The notes under the pieces: model-generated
The model's database searches: none
What the model was told of the DNA's origin: nothing
Seen by the model: the letters and a program-made list of their open reading frames with translations, nothing else
Translations under genes and position numbers: made by a program
Source of the DNA: Methylophaga thalassica
Lineage (GTDB): Bacteria > Pseudomonadota > Gammaproteobacteria > Nitrosococcales > Methylophagaceae
Reading direction: 5' to 3'
NCBI RefSeq assembly: GCF_030159795.1
Contig: NZ_BSND01000004.1
Location: 434,001 to 498,000, forward strand
DNA: 64,000 bases
Part shown: piece by piece, positions 63,472 through 64,000 of the stretch
Layout of the letters: each line of letters begins with the position of its first letter
How positions within the stretch are numbered: the stretch's first letter is position 1

Positions 63472-64000
63472 TCAAGCATTATTCATCAACTGTGGAACCT
63501 GCTCAAGAAGATATTGATTGACTTCATTAACAGGCAATCCATCACTACTATCAAACCATACGCCATCATTTTGAGCGCGTAACCATGTCAGTTGTCGTTT
63601 AGCCATCTGACGTGTAGCTACAATAGCGCGGTATATAAACTCATCGTAATCGTAATCTCCATCTAAATAAGACCAGGCCTGACGATAACCGACCGCACGG
63701 ATTGACGGTAAGTTCATATGACAGTCGTCGCGTCGATACAATTTCTTTACTTCGTCAATAAATCCGTTAGCTACCATCTTCTGATAACGATCGGCTATTC
63801 GTTTATGAAGTACTGACCTGTCAAATGGAGAAATGATGACTTTTGTTACATCGTAAGGCAAGCCATCATGTTTGTTATGTGTTAACTCAGTCAATGTTTT
63901 ACCCGTTAACTCATAAACTTCAAGTGCTCGTTGTAATCGTTGCGGATCGTTAATATGTATCCGCTCGGCAGAAACAGGGTCGATTTGTTTCAATCTATCG
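63472..64000 (-). CDS. miaA: tRNA dimethylallyltransferase, C-terminal part
   Basis: The last ~175 residues; the frame continues open to the window edge, and the N-terminal P-loop lies outside. Landmarks are IDPVSAERIHINDPQRLQRALE, residues just after the edge, then MVANGFIDEVKKLY, IRAVGYRQAWSYLDG and RQMAKRQLTWLR. It adds the isopentenyl group to A37 of tRNAs. The partner gene hfq is 70 bases downstream, as in most gammaproteobacteria. Confidence 0.95.
   Translation of the reverse strand, partial: DRLKQIDPVSAERIHINDPQRLQRALEVYELTGKTLTELTHNKHDGLPYDVTKVIISPFDRSVLHKRIADRYQKMVANGFIDEVKKLYRRDDCHMNLPSIRAVGYRQAWSYLDGDYDYDEFIYRAIVATRQMAKRQLTWLRAQNDGVWFDSSDGLPVNEVNQYLLEQVPQLMNNA

Overview
The window looks like chromosomal DNA of a gammaproteobacterium of moderate-to-low GC. 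The gene orders miaA-hfq-hflX-hflK-hflC-hisZ-purA, glyA-nrdR-ribD-ribE-ribBA, lpxB-rnhB and pcnB-folK-dNK-panB-panC-panD are typical of that class. Malate:quinone oxidoreductase, a membrane pyrophosphatase beside the soluble one, an OlsF-like ornithine lipid synthase and a large B12 operon together suggest a marine methylotroph or sulfur-oxidiser relative such as Methylophaga/Piscirickettsiaceae. That placement is an inference from gene content, not from a marker gene.

Layout. 1-1000: a probable zinc-starvation operon (MerC-like protein, zinc-free DksA2-type factor, COG0523 GTPase) behind a palindromic Fur/Zur-like operator. 1-4.4 kb: greB, a tautomerase, then a scar where the 5' halves of a Kef-type antiporter gene and a chemoreceptor gene meet head-on, followed by a CheW/CZB hybrid. 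4.4-13.8 kb: mqo, a 1595-residue acidic membrane-anchored protein with hexanucleotide (Glu-Pro) repeat tracts, its VWA-domain partner, and metZ. 13.9-25.1 kb: a divergent B12 regulon. btuB and a ten-gene corrinoid operon (membrane protein, cbiA, bluB, cbiB, cobC, cobQ, cobU, cobT, cobS, cobO) each have their own promoter and cobalamin riboswitch. The operon covers amidation, DMB synthesis, adenosylation and nucleotide-loop assembly but carries no corrin-ring genes.

25.4-45 kb: clpA-clpS-grxD, serB, the pyrophosphate genes ppa and hppA, a MATE transporter, proS, fumarase, a lytic transglycosylase, a retropepsin-like protease, an SDR gene that appears to start with AUU, and olsF, whose start codon lies directly behind a perfect 17-bp hairpin. 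45-64 kb is almost all housekeeping on the minus strand: pantothenate, folate, RNA processing, lipid A, riboflavin, one-carbon (glyA), purine, histidine regulation, the HflKC protease modulator, Hfq and the end of miaA.

No tRNA, rRNA, CRISPR, insertion sequence or prophage was recognised. The most notable items are the truncated convergent gene pair, the hexanucleotide-repeat giant protein with its VWA partner, the riboswitch-controlled unknown membrane protein heading the cob operon, the AUU-start candidate, and the olsF leader hairpin.
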